Assembly (NCBI RefSeq): GCF_014773265.1
Contig: NZ_JACWMY010000014.1
Location: 124,001-188,000, forward strand
From: Mucilaginibacter pankratovii
GTDB taxonomy: Bacteria; Bacteroidota; Bacteroidia; Sphingobacteriales; Sphingobacteriaceae
Length of the DNA: 64,000 nt
Direction: 5' to 3'
A program made the translations under genes and the position numbers. Below are positions 1-8,099 of the stretch, one piece after another (within the stretch, counting starts at the first letter, position 1; each line of letters opens with the position of its first letter). The notes under the pieces are model-generated. The model ran no database searches, was not told where the DNA came from, and was given only the letters and a program-made list of their open reading frames with translations.

Positions 1-1016
1 CCTACGCCCGGGCTTTTTAGCCCTTTTTTTGTGCTGATGAGTATAACACCGCCCTGGGCGCCGCCGCCATAAAGCGCCGCGGCCGAGGCTCCTTTCAGGA
101 TACTGATCGATTCAATATCGTCTGGATTGATGGAAGACAAGCCGTCGCCCGGGTCGCTGCCGCCGAAGATCTTTAGGGGTTCATCAGTATTTTCTTTTGT
201 ATTGCTGTTGATAGGTACCCCATCAACAACATATAGTGGCTGGTTTGATCCCGAGAACGACGAATACCCCCGGAGAATAATGCGGGACGACCCTCCCGGC
301 CCGTTGTGTGGCGATTGTACGGTTAGCCCCGCCACCTTGCCTGCAAGCGCGTTGATAAAAGTGGTCTCTCTGGTTTCCGATACTTCGTTTCCGCTTAATT
401 GACTCACAGAGTAACCAAGCCGTCTTTCTTCTTTGTTTAAACCGAGCGCGGTGACAACCACTTCGTTGAGTGCCTTGTCATTGGGCGACATCCTGATGGT
501 TAAGATCTCCGTTTCGTTGTAGGGTACCTCCATAGTGTTGTAACCCACATAGGTAATTACCAGTGTGGAATTATCGGGGGCAACCAGCGTAAAATCACCA
601 TTGTTATCGGTAATAGTGGTGAACGATGAGTTTTTTATCTGGATGCTGGCACCGGGCAAGGGCTTGTCGTTCTCGTCCACTACCTGCCCTATGGCCTTGC
701 CTGAATTGATCTGCTCGCCGGCAGGCACTATCACAATTAAGTTATTGGCCAGTTTTTTATAGGTATAGCCGGTGTTGGCAAACACCTCGTCCAAAATACT
801 GGTAACCTCTACGTTTTGAACATTAATAGTTACTTTCTTATCAGCAGGTATTTTATGCTCGCTGTAAACAAAGTGGTAGTCGCTTTGCTTTTCAACCGCT
901 TTTAAAACCTTCTTAAAATCAGCATTTTTTAAATTTAGTGATATTTTATTTTGGGCAAGCGCAGGCAGAATTGCCAGGACGTTTATGACAACTATGAAAA
1001 GAATTTTCAGTTTCAT
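1..1016 (-). CDS. SusC-family TonB-dependent receptor with STN domain, N-terminal part (runs off left edge)
   Basis: Reading the minus strand from the ATG at 1016 gives 338 uninterrupted codons to the window edge. A signal peptide (MKLKILFIVVINVLAILPALA) is followed by a secretin/TonB short N-terminal (STN) domain at about residues 24-95. A carboxypeptidase-regulatory-like domain follows at about 100-185 (GQVVDENDKPLPGASIQI) and then a TonB plug with the SusC signatures PLYVVDGVPI, SINPDDIESISILKGASA and GGVILISTKKG. These are the hallmarks of the outer-membrane transporter of a SusCD pair. STN domains signal to a FecR-type anti-sigma factor, and a fecR gene lies two genes upstream on the same strand (ending at 3693), with a GH3 gene between. 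The beta-barrel lies beyond the left edge, so a partner SusD and the substrate cannot be judged. Family call is secure. Confidence 0.93.
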   Translation of the reverse strand, partial: MKLKILFIVVINVLAILPALAQNKISLNLKNADFKKVLKAVEKQSDYHFVYSEHKIPADKKVTINVQNVEVTSILDEVFANTGYTYKKLANNLIVIVPAGEQINSGKAIGQVVDENDKPLPGASIQIKNSSFTTITDNNGDFTLVAPDNSTLVITYVGYNTMEVPYNETEILTIRMSPNDKALNEVVVTALGLNKEERRLGYSVSQLSGNEVSETRETTFINALAGKVAGLTVQSPHNGPGGSSRIILRGYSSFSGSNQPLYVVDGVPINSNTKENTDEPLKIFGGSDPGDGLSSINPDDIESISILKGASAAALYGGGAQGGVILISTKKGLKSPGV

Positions 1017-1396
1017 ATCAACGGTCGTTCAATAGCTTGCTTTCGCAATTTTACGCTGAAGGGGTGGTATACGTGTTTATGGTAATAACTGCTCGCCAAA
1101 TGTTATTATGGATATTGATCTTTAATTAATTTAATTCTTTTTCGATTTGTTGTAGGCAATTAAGCCGTTAAAATTGTTCTTATACCGGAGGGCAACTTCC
1201 GTACGTATAGTATTTGATGAGAGGGTTAAATTGTTCATCAGAGAATTGATTGGTTGATAACCGGGGAGGAGTCCCCGGTTTTTTCTCCAAAAAACTGCCA
1301 TAATACCTATAAAGTATGCCCTCTCTTAAAGCCAATTAAGATAAATCAATAATCTTAGCAATACAAATAACCTGGGTTTTTTATTGAGGCAATTCG
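1017..1396. other. Intergenic region between GH3 stop and susC start
   Basis: This 380-bp AT-rich stretch separates the GH3 gene from the downstream STN-type susC, both on the minus strand. It is long enough for a separate susC promoter. I found no exact TAnnTTTG element on the minus strand; the nearest is ATAACATTTGG around 1096-1107, with one base too many. A strong stem-loop sits at 1259-1280 (listed separately). No convincing open reading frame is present. Confidence 0.6.
1259..1284 (+). terminator. Perfect 9-bp stem-loop with T-run, terminator-like on the plus strand
   Basis: AACCGGGGA (1259-1267) pairs perfectly with TCCCCGGTT (1272-1280) around a GGAG loop, and T bases continue to 1284. 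The shape is that of an intrinsic terminator reading on the plus strand. Both flanking genes are on the minus strand, where an A-run precedes the stem and no T-run follows. It may stop antisense transcription or be a leader structure of the susC transcript. Confidence 0.55.
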
Positions 1397-3559
1397 CTAT
1401 TTAATAACGAATTGCTGCTCAATGGCTTTATCGGCTGCGTCGCGCCCAACTTTAAGCGTATAAGTACCGGGGAATAATTTAAGTTTATGTTTTTCGGCAT
1501 CCCATTTTTGCAGTTCGGCCACCGGGATCTTCAGTGCAGTTGTCTTACTTTCTGCCGCATCAAGGGTAAGCTTATCAAAGGCTTTTAGTTCCTGTACGGG
1601 TAAATTATCATTGGCCGGGTAAACAATATACGCCTGCGCGGTTTCGATACCCATGGCTTTGCCGGTGTTACCGATGTTGCAGGCCACTTCGATGGTATCG
1701 CCCAGTTTGTATTCGGCTTTTACCTTGCTTTTGGCTTCGTAAGTAAAAGTTGTGTAATTAAGCCCGTAGCCAAAAGGGTATTGTACTTTGCCGGTGTAGT
1801 ACCGATAAGTGCGGCCTTTCATGCTGTAATCGCCAAATTCGGGCAGGTCTTTTATCGAATTATAGAAGGTTAACGGCAGCCTGCCGGATGGGGCTACCTT
1901 GCCGTATATCAGGTCGGCAAGGGCATTGCCGCCCTGTTCGCCGGGATACCAGGCCAAAATAACGGCATCGGCATACGGGGCAATAGCGGCAATATCAACA
2001 TCGCTGCCCGCCGTTACCACAGCTATAATGGGTTTTTTAACATCCTTGCGCAAGGCCTTCATAAAGGCGATATGGCTTGCCGGTAAGTTTAAGTTTTTTT
2101 TATCGCCGCCTGCAGCCGAAAGGAAGGCATCGCCTGCTTCGCCCTCATCAAGCGGGGTAAGGCCTATTACGGCAATGGTCAGGTCGGCATTGCCGGCAGC
2201 CCAGATGCCGCCAAAATGGGTAGTATCGGTTTGGCCCGCGCCCAGGTCATATTCTACCCGGGTACCTTTATCTACCGCAGCAGAGATCCCTTCCACAAAG
2301 TTTACCATATTGGCGTTAAGTCCGTGATAACTGCCCACCAGCGCATCAAGCGAAGCCGCGTTGGGGCCTAAAACCATAATGCTTTTGTAAGCTTCTTTTT
2401 TTAAAGGCAGCACATTGTTTTTGTTCTCCAGCAACACCATGCTTTGCTGCGCGGCGGCACGTGCAAGGCTGATATGAGCCTGGTTGTGAATGCTATCCGC
2501 ACCAAAATTGTAGTATGGGGAAAGCTTCGGGTCATTGTAAAAACCCAGTTTTATTTGTGTTAACAGCACCGGGGTTAAAGCCTGGTCTACGTCTTTGGTG
2601 CTGATCATCTTTTGTTTTACAGCTTCTTCTACATCAGATTGTAACACGCCCGAGCAATCTAAATTAAGCCCGGCTTTGACGCCGGCTGCTGCCGCTTCGG
2701 TGCGTGTTTTGAGGTATTTATGTGTGAGGTAAACATCATCCAGCGCGCCGCAATCGGTAACGATGTAACCTTTAAAGCCCCATTCTTTCCGCAGGATGTT
2801 TTGCAACAAGTTGTTATTTACCGAAGTGGGGATGCCGTTAACACTGTTATAAGCCGTCATAACGCTGGACACACCTCCGCTAACCAATTTATGAAAAGCG
2901 TACAGGTAAGTGTTCCGCAGGTCCTGCTCGCTCACTACCGAATTAAAGTAATCGCGGGTGTTTTCGGGGCCGCTGTGGGCCACAAAATGTTTTGCCGTTG
3001 CCGCTATTTTAAACTGACCCGGAATGCTGCCCTGCATACCGTGTACATAAGCCAGGCCTATCTGGCCGGTTAAAAATGGGTCCTCCCCGTAGGTTTCCTG
3101 GCCACGGCCCCAGCGCGGATCGCGGAAGATATTAATGTTTGGCGACCAGTAGGTTAGCCCTACATATTGCCCATGGTTATTATTGGCAACGGCCAGGTTG
3201 TACTTAGCCCGTGCTTCGGTTGAAATTACATCTCCTATTTGTTTTACCAATTGCGGGTTAAACGTTGCCGCCATAGCTATAGCCTGCGGAAAAACGGTTG
3301 ATTCGCCGGCGCGTGCTACGCCATGCAGCCCCTCGTTCCACCAGTTATAGGCCGGGATGTTGAGGCGCTCTACCGGTTGGTTGCGGTAACCTAATAACAT
3401 AGCCTTCTCTGTAAGAGTTAGCCTGCCCAAAAGGTCTTTAACGCGCTCTTCGTCTTTTAGCTTTGGGTTTAAATACGCGGGTGCCTGCTGTGCAAGCGAG
3501 GTATTAGCCACTACTGTGAATACTGTAACTGCAAGTAAAAAAGAGATAGATAATTTCAT
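1397..3559 (-). CDS. GH3 glycoside hydrolase, beta-xylosidase/beta-glucosidase-like
   Basis: A 720-residue exported enzyme with a signal peptide (cleavage about after TSLAQ). The GH3 N-terminal barrel carries the segment KHFVAHSGPE and the nucleophile motif VTDCGA, placing the catalytic aspartate at D269. The middle (about 390-590) is the GH3 C-terminal domain and the end is a fibronectin-III-like domain introduced by YPFGYGLNYTTF. VTDCGA resembles beta-xylosidase/alpha-arabinofuranosidase-type GH3 proteins more than the SDW seen in many beta-glucosidases, but substrate cannot be settled from this. It would release terminal sugars from oligosaccharides in the periplasm or at the surface. It lies between the FecR gene and the STN-type susC on the same strand, so it is probably part of that regulon. 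Full length, no disruption. Confidence 0.93.
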   Translation of the reverse strand: MKLSISFLLAVTVFTVVANTSLAQQAPAYLNPKLKDEERVKDLLGRLTLTEKAMLLGYRNQPVERLNIPAYNWWNEGLHGVARAGESTVFPQAIAMAATFNPQLVKQIGDVISTEARAKYNLAVANNNHGQYVGLTYWSPNINIFRDPRWGRGQETYGEDPFLTGQIGLAYVHGMQGSIPGQFKIAATAKHFVAHSGPENTRDYFNSVVSEQDLRNTYLYAFHKLVSGGVSSVMTAYNSVNGIPTSVNNNLLQNILRKEWGFKGYIVTDCGALDDVYLTHKYLKTRTEAAAAGVKAGLNLDCSGVLQSDVEEAVKQKMISTKDVDQALTPVLLTQIKLGFYNDPKLSPYYNFGADSIHNQAHISLARAAAQQSMVLLENKNNVLPLKKEAYKSIMVLGPNAASLDALVGSYHGLNANMVNFVEGISAAVDKGTRVEYDLGAGQTDTTHFGGIWAAGNADLTIAVIGLTPLDEGEAGDAFLSAAGGDKKNLNLPASHIAFMKALRKDVKKPIIAVVTAGSDVDIAAIAPYADAVILAWYPGEQGGNALADLIYGKVAPSGRLPLTFYNSIKDLPEFGDYSMKGRTYRYYTGKVQYPFGYGLNYTTFTYEAKSKVKAEYKLGDTIEVACNIGNTGKAMGIETAQAYIVYPANDNLPVQELKAFDKLTLDAAESKTTALKIPVAELQKWDAEKHKLKLFPGTYTLKVGRDAADKAIEQQFVIK

Positions 3560-3653
3560 TTAGTAAAAGTAAAATTTGCCGGTTTGGGTGTATTGTGGTT
3601 AGCCTTACCAGTATGTGAAAACATAAGCGGGGGGCTACGATTTCAATTTTATG

Positions 3654-3682
3654 ACACCGCTGTTTAGAAACTAAGCGGGTGT
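3654..3682. other. Imperfect stem-loop between fecR and GH3 genes
   Basis: ACACCGCT pairs with AGCGGGTGT with one bulged base, and an inner GTTT/AAAC helix extends it. It lies just downstream of the fecR stop on the minus strand. There is no clear T-run, so it may be a weak terminator or a processing structure. Confidence 0.35.
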
Positions 3683-3692
3683 ATTGAGATAT

Positions 3693-4805
3693 CTAATATA
3701 TATAAATGGTAGAACCCGATATCTTGTAGTCGAATTTTTCGATATCGCGCAGGGCGTTCAATGCCTGTTCTATGGTATCGTTCTCAAAAACACCGCTAAA
3801 ATTGTATTGCCTGGCTTTGTTGTTTTTAAACTGTATATCCACGCCATACCAGCGCTCCATCTTTTCGGCAAGTACAGCAAAGCTATCGTTCTCAAACGAG
3901 AAGCGGTTGTGTATCCAGGAGGTTTCTGATACGGAACTATCTTTCCCGCCAATGTAATTTAATGTAGTGAGTACGTACTGCGCTCCCGGCGTACCACCTG
4001 CGTTAACCGCGTCCGGCAGTTTTTTTGAATCACCGGCATTGTCATTCTTTACAATGAGTTTTTCGTTTGGTTTCAGGATGATCCGGTCGGCAGGCCGGTC
4101 TTTTAAAGTAACCTCAATGGCGCCATTGATCAGGGTGGTTTCGCTAACGGTATCGCGCGGGTACGATCTTACGTTGAAGGTAGTGCCCAGCACCCTTACA
4201 TTCATTTTATCGGTATGGATGATAAAAGGGTGTTCCTTATCTTTTTTCACATCAAAATAAGCCTCTCCGCTTAAAGTAACTTCCCTGGTATCGCCGCTAA
4301 AGTTAGCGGGGTATTTTAGTGTGCTTTGCGAATTGAGGGTGATACGCGTACCATCCGACAAGGTAAGGATTGATTTTGCGCCCTTGGCTGTTACTTTTTG
4401 CTGCCAGCCCGCGGTTGATATTTCAGGCGAATCATTAGCCGAAAAAACAAAAATGTTTAAAAGGTAAAGCCCGGCAGCTACTAAAACTATCGCGGCGGCG
4501 GCGGCAGGCCAAAGGCGGAATATGCGTTTAGGGGATGGGGCAATGGGAAGAATGATGACGCTATCTTCGGGTTCGCTTTCGCCTTTATCCTCCAGTTTTT
4601 TTATTTTATCCTGTATTTTCTGGAAAGCTATAGCATCATCAGTGTACTCGTTGTCGGTATGATCCCAGTACATACCCAGGTCATCAAATTGTTGCTTATA
4701 GGCGGGGAAATAGGTAATGAGGTGCTTAAGCTCGGCGCTTTCCGCCGGCGTAATATCATTTGTAAGGTGTTTTGAAACCAGTTCAATAAATTTATCGTTG
4801 CCCAT
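3693..4805 (-). CDS. FecR-family anti-sigma factor (FecR + DUF4974)
   Basis: Single-pass inner-membrane anti-sigma factor. Residue numbers here count from an in-frame GTG at 4823; the ATG at 4805 (MGNDKFIELVSKHL) is preferred because it begins the usual FecR N-terminal helix. The cytoplasmic part precedes a membrane helix at about 104-127 (LWPAAAAAIVLVAAGLYLLN). The FecR domain follows at about 148-242 (ILTLSDGTRITLNSQSTL, GEAYFDV, VRVLGTTFNV), and the C-terminus (about 307-376) is the DUF4974 domain, which contacts the STN domain of the cognate receptor. By family knowledge it receives a signal from a SusC-type receptor and releases an ECF sigma factor. A matching STN receptor lies downstream, but no sigma gene is next to it: the upstream neighbour is the divergent GH2 gene. 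The only ECF sigma gene in the window is about 15 kb away. Confidence 0.95.
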   Translation of the reverse strand: MGNDKFIELVSKHLTNDITPAESAELKHLITYFPAYKQQFDDLGMYWDHTDNEYTDDAIAFQKIQDKIKKLEDKGESEPEDSVIILPIAPSPKRIFRLWPAAAAAIVLVAAGLYLLNIFVFSANDSPEISTAGWQQKVTAKGAKSILTLSDGTRITLNSQSTLKYPANFSGDTREVTLSGEAYFDVKKDKEHPFIIHTDKMNVRVLGTTFNVRSYPRDTVSETTLINGAIEVTLKDRPADRIILKPNEKLIVKNDNAGDSKKLPDAVNAGGTPGAQYVLTTLNYIGGKDSSVSETSWIHNRFSFENDSFAVLAEKMERWYGVDIQFKNNKARQYNFSGVFENDTIEQALNALRDIEKFDYKISGSTIYIY

Positions 4806-5139
4806 CTTTATAATAACCCGCACTTTTTACATAGGACAACATTTGATTGAAATTACTTACAAATTTTTTAAAAAAATGTACGCAACCAAAATCATGGGTT
4901 TATCCACCACTATATTTTGCTACTATTTTTAAAATTTATTACACTTAGGTTTAATCCGCCGGCCTTCATATGTTTTTTTAGTTAAAACATTTTAAAACGG
5001 GCATTTACAGTGCCAATTTAGTTATAAGACGTTGATTTTTAGCACTCGGTTACACTAAATATTAAAATATACGTGAAAATGTTAAAAAAGTATTCAATTT
5101 ACATGTAGGCAAAAAGCACGCAATCGTTGTCATTAGGGT

Positions 5140-5155
5140 ACAAAGCGCTTTTTGT
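5140..5155. promoter_or_regulatory. Palindrome around AAAGCGCTTT, possible operator
   Basis: The 10-bp perfect palindrome AAAGCGCTTT (5142-5151) sits within ACAAAGCGCTTTTTGT, about 90 bp upstream of the GH2 start. Its CG-centred symmetry resembles LacI-family operators. Inferred from symmetry and position only. Confidence 0.35.
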
Positions 5156-5182
5156 AACAAGCGGTATCGCTAACTCACCCGG

Positions 5183-5195
5183 GCAAACGCTTTGC
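5183..5195. promoter_or_regulatory. Palindrome GCAAACGCTTTGC, possible operator
   Basis: Perfect 5-bp arms GCAAA and TTTGC flank CGC. The site lies 43 bp before the GH2 start and just upstream of the TACTTTCA -7 candidate, a plausible place for a repressor. It resembles the 5140-5155 palindrome in composition. No regulator of LacI type is encoded in the window. Confidence 0.35.
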
Positions 5196-5238
5196 AAAAC
5201 GCCGGTACTTTCAGGTCCACATAACATACTTCAAAAAA

Positions 5239-7905
5239 ATGATCAAAACTTTTACCGTTAACAAGGCCGCGCTTATTTCGATATTGTTGTTAAATGCTGT
5301 TTTAATGGCAGTTCCGTCTAAAGCGCAGAATAGTTATGAATTAAATTCCGGTTGGAAATGCGCCCCGATCGCCAAAGTGAAAGAACAGGGAACAGTCCTA
5401 TCAAGCCCAGTGTACAGCACCGCCAGCTGGATGCCGGCCACCGTACCCGGGACAGTGTTAACCAGCCTGGTAGCCAATAAGCAAATGCCCGACCCGTTTT
5501 ACGGGATGAATAACGAGCAGATCCCAGATATCTACAAAACAGGGCGCGATTACTACACCTATTGGTTTGTGAAGGATTTTAAACAGGCAGCAGCCAAAGG
5601 CAAACAGGTTTACCTCAACTTTAGAGGTGTAAACTACAGCTTTGATGTGTTTTTGAACGGGCGCAAGCTTAACAATCAACTCAATAAGGGCATGTTTATG
5701 CGCCGCAGCTTTAATATCACCAAATGGCTTACCGCCGGTGGCGATAACAGGCTTGCGGTGATCGTATACCCGCCCGACGTGGTGGGCAATGCCAACGGCG
5801 GACAGGGCGGCGATGGCACTATTGCCAAAAATGTAGGCATCCAATACACCGCCGGCTGGGACTGGATCCAACCCGTGCGCGACCGCAATACCGGCATATG
5901 GGATAAGGTAACCATACAAACCACAGGCGCGGTGAAGATAAAAGACCCTCATGTAATTACGCTGGTGCCCGGCGTTCGCCAGCCTGAAGGTGCGCAGCAG
6001 CCTGCCGTTATTAAGGTAAGTACCGAATTGCAAAACGCCACAGCCTTGCCGGTTAGCGGCACGCTGCAATATATATTGGATGGTAAAAAGATAATAAAGA
6101 AAGTTACGCTTAAACCAAATTCTGTACAAGAAATTAAGCTGGATGATTACACCCTGGCTAACCCAAAACTATGGTGGCCAAATGGCTATGGCCCGCAAAA
6201 CCTATATAAATTAAAACTGCAGTTTGTTGCCGATGGCGATAAGGTATCCGACGAGGAAAATATTTCGGTTGGCGTAAGGCAGCTGACCACCGAGTGGAAC
6301 AGCCGCACCGAAAGCCGCCAGGTTAATATAAACGGGCAAAAGGTGTTTATAAAAGGCGGCAATTGGATCATATCCGACGAGATGCTGCGCTTTACAGATG
6401 CCCGTTATGACGCCGAGGTACGTTTTCACCGTGATATGAACCTGAACCTGATCAGGGTGTGGGGCGGTGCGTTAATAGAACGCCCCGAGTTTTATGAAGC
6501 TTGTGACAAATACGGAATGCTGGTTTTTCAGGATATGTGGGGATCGGGCGATTGTAATGGCCGCTGGCTGGATCCCATGAAACTGGAAGACCAATGGACC
6601 CGCCGCAAATACCCCGAAGACCACGATCTGTACCTGGAATCTATCAAAGATCAGGTGAAACTGATCCGCAATTACCCATCGTTGGCGATGTGGTGCGGCG
6701 GTAACGAAATTACGCCGCCCGAAGATATCCTGAAAGCGCTGCGCGATACCATTATGCCCGCGCTGGATAACACCCGCTGGTTTATTGAGTATTCCAACTC
6801 GGAGAACATGTCGCGCAATGTGAATGGCGGCAATGGCGACGGGCCTTATGGTATACAGCCGCTAACGGTGTTCTGGAACGAGCGGACCTTCCCTTTTAAT
6901 TCGGAAGTAGGCTCGGTAGGGGTAAGCGATTATACATCGCTGAAAAGATTTATCCCGAAGGAAAGCATGGTGCCGCCTGTTTATGATGAAGCGACGGGCA
7001 AAACCAAAACGGACCCGGTTTGGGATTATCATAAATACATTGGTTACGACGGCTCAATAATTAAATACGGGAAGGTGAAAGATGCCGAAGATTTTGCCAA
7101 CAAGGCACAGCTGGTAAATTACGAGCAATACCGCGCTTTGATGGAGGGCTTTAGCTCGCACATGTGGGATTGGTACACCGGTACCATCATTTGGAAAACC
7201 CAAAACCCATGGACGGCCATGCGCGGGCAGATGTATGATTACTACCTCGACCCCAACGCCTGCCTTTACGGCCTGCATAACGGCAGCGCCCCGCTGCACG
7301 TAATGTACAACCCAACCGATGGTATGGTGATGGTGGCCAATAATACTTTTAGCCCAAAAACCAATATGATGCTGATTGCGAAAATGTATGATATGGCCGG
7401 CAAGGAAACCCTGATAACGCAGGTTTTTGTGGATGTGACGGCAGCTGCTACCAAGCGATATTTATCGATCAAAAAAAACATTGATGCTGCGGCCAGGGAA
7501 GATGGCGCGTTTGTGGTGCTGGAGCTTTTAGCTGAAGATAAAACACCGCTGAGCCAGAATATTTACTGGATGCCTAACGAAAAAGGCGATTACACGGGTT
7601 TACAGAAAATGGATAAGGCCCAATTAACAGCAAGTGCCAAATCCTTGCAGAACGGTAAAATAGAGGTAACCTTAACCAACAGTAACAGTGCGCCTCTGGC
7701 GTTCTTCAACCGTTTATCGGTAGTGGATGCGGGTACAAAAGAGCGGATCTTGCCGGCATTTTATAGCGATAACTACGTTTCGGTTTTACCGGGCGAAGTG
7801 AAGAGGGTGGTGATAGATTATACGCCTGTTAAAAACGCCCCTGCGCCGCAAGTAAGCATCAGCGGATGGAATACGGCGGAGAGGTTTATAACCGTTGGTA
7901 ACTAA
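5239..7905 (+). CDS. GH2 glycoside hydrolase, exo-beta-glucosaminidase/beta-mannosidase-like
   Basis: An 888-residue exported enzyme with a signal peptide of about 30 residues ending in PSKAQ. The N-terminal sugar-binding jelly roll (about 35-210) begins with the pattern seen in the CsxA/endo-beta-mannosidase branch (TVPGTVLTSLV, GRDYYTYWF). An immunoglobulin-like domain and a TIM barrel follow. The acid/base glutamate is E490 in WCGGNEITPP and the probable nucleophile is E556 in FNSEVGSVG. By family knowledge it cleaves terminal beta-linked GlcN or mannose; the choice between these is uncertain. It stands alone on the plus strand, divergent from fecR, and ends at a hairpin terminator. Length is normal for this branch and the reading frame is intact. 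Function could complement the GH29/GH20/GH92 cluster downstream. Confidence 0.9.
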   Translation: MIKTFTVNKAALISILLLNAVLMAVPSKAQNSYELNSGWKCAPIAKVKEQGTVLSSPVYSTASWMPATVPGTVLTSLVANKQMPDPFYGMNNEQIPDIYKTGRDYYTYWFVKDFKQAAAKGKQVYLNFRGVNYSFDVFLNGRKLNNQLNKGMFMRRSFNITKWLTAGGDNRLAVIVYPPDVVGNANGGQGGDGTIAKNVGIQYTAGWDWIQPVRDRNTGIWDKVTIQTTGAVKIKDPHVITLVPGVRQPEGAQQPAVIKVSTELQNATALPVSGTLQYILDGKKIIKKVTLKPNSVQEIKLDDYTLANPKLWWPNGYGPQNLYKLKLQFVADGDKVSDEENISVGVRQLTTEWNSRTESRQVNINGQKVFIKGGNWIISDEMLRFTDARYDAEVRFHRDMNLNLIRVWGGALIERPEFYEACDKYGMLVFQDMWGSGDCNGRWLDPMKLEDQWTRRKYPEDHDLYLESIKDQVKLIRNYPSLAMWCGGNEITPPEDILKALRDTIMPALDNTRWFIEYSNSENMSRNVNGGNGDGPYGIQPLTVFWNERTFPFNSEVGSVGVSDYTSLKRFIPKESMVPPVYDEATGKTKTDPVWDYHKYIGYDGSIIKYGKVKDAEDFANKAQLVNYEQYRALMEGFSSHMWDWYTGTIIWKTQNPWTAMRGQMYDYYLDPNACLYGLHNGSAPLHVMYNPTDGMVMVANNTFSPKTNMMLIAKMYDMAGKETLITQVFVDVTAAATKRYLSIKKNIDAAAREDGAFVVLELLAEDKTPLSQNIYWMPNEKGDYTGLQKMDKAQLTASAKSLQNGKIEVTLTNSNSAPLAFFNRLSVVDAGTKERILPAFYSDNYVSVLPGEVKRVVIDYTPVKNAPAPQVSISGWNTAERFITVGN

Positions 7906-7918
7906 ATAGAAAACAAAA

Positions 7919-8073
7919 TGCGCCGTTAGGTGCAAGCGCTTTGTAGAAACAGACGATAATTTTTTTGTGCGCCGTAGGTGCTATCCATCGCAAAGGATGT
8001 TGTGGGTAGCACCTACGGCGCATTTTTTTTTGTTTACAATATAAGCTACAAAGCTGTAGCACCTGACGGCGCA
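7919..8073. repeat. Nested inverted-repeat element (REP- or MITE-like)
   Basis: The outer arms, 7919-7946 and 8046-8073, match at 24 of 28 positions. The inner arms, 7968-7986 and 8004-8022, match at 18 of 19. Outer and inner arms share the core TGCGCCGT(T)AGGTGC, so four related copies are arranged as one palindrome inside another. The element fills the gap between the convergent GH2 and FG-GAP/cytochrome genes and encodes nothing credible. Such units are typical of dispersed intergenic repeats; no other copy is visible in this window. Confidence 0.75.
7968..8031 (+). terminator. Intrinsic terminator of the GH2 gene (inner hairpin)
   Basis: The 19-bp inner stem (18 of 19 paired) is followed on the plus strand by a run of T from 8023. 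It therefore serves as a rho-independent terminator for the GH2 transcript. On the minus strand the stem is not followed by T, so it would not serve the opposing operon as well. Confidence 0.7.
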
Positions 8074-8099
8074 TCATATGCGAACTGTCCCAATACGTG

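Larger units (their letters stand above)
4806..5238. other. Divergent promoter region between fecR and GH2 genes
   Basis: About 430 bp of AT-rich DNA between divergent genes, so it should hold promoters for both. Two short palindromes lie in the GH2-proximal half (listed separately). TACTTTCA at 5206-5213 is a two-mismatch relative of TAnnTTTG and could be the -7 element of the GH2 gene, but no good -33 partner is visible. Nothing coding is supported. Confidence 0.5.

Noticed and set aside
5458..6129. Long minus-strand open frame (223 codons) inside the GH2 gene
   Set aside because: It is antisense to a clear GH2 coding frame, shows no domain or export signal, and similar shadows occur opposite most long genes here.
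7886..8077. Minus-strand open frame of 63 codons across the nested inverted repeat
   Set aside because: It is made largely of the repeat arms and the end of the GH2 gene; more likely a by-product of the repeat.
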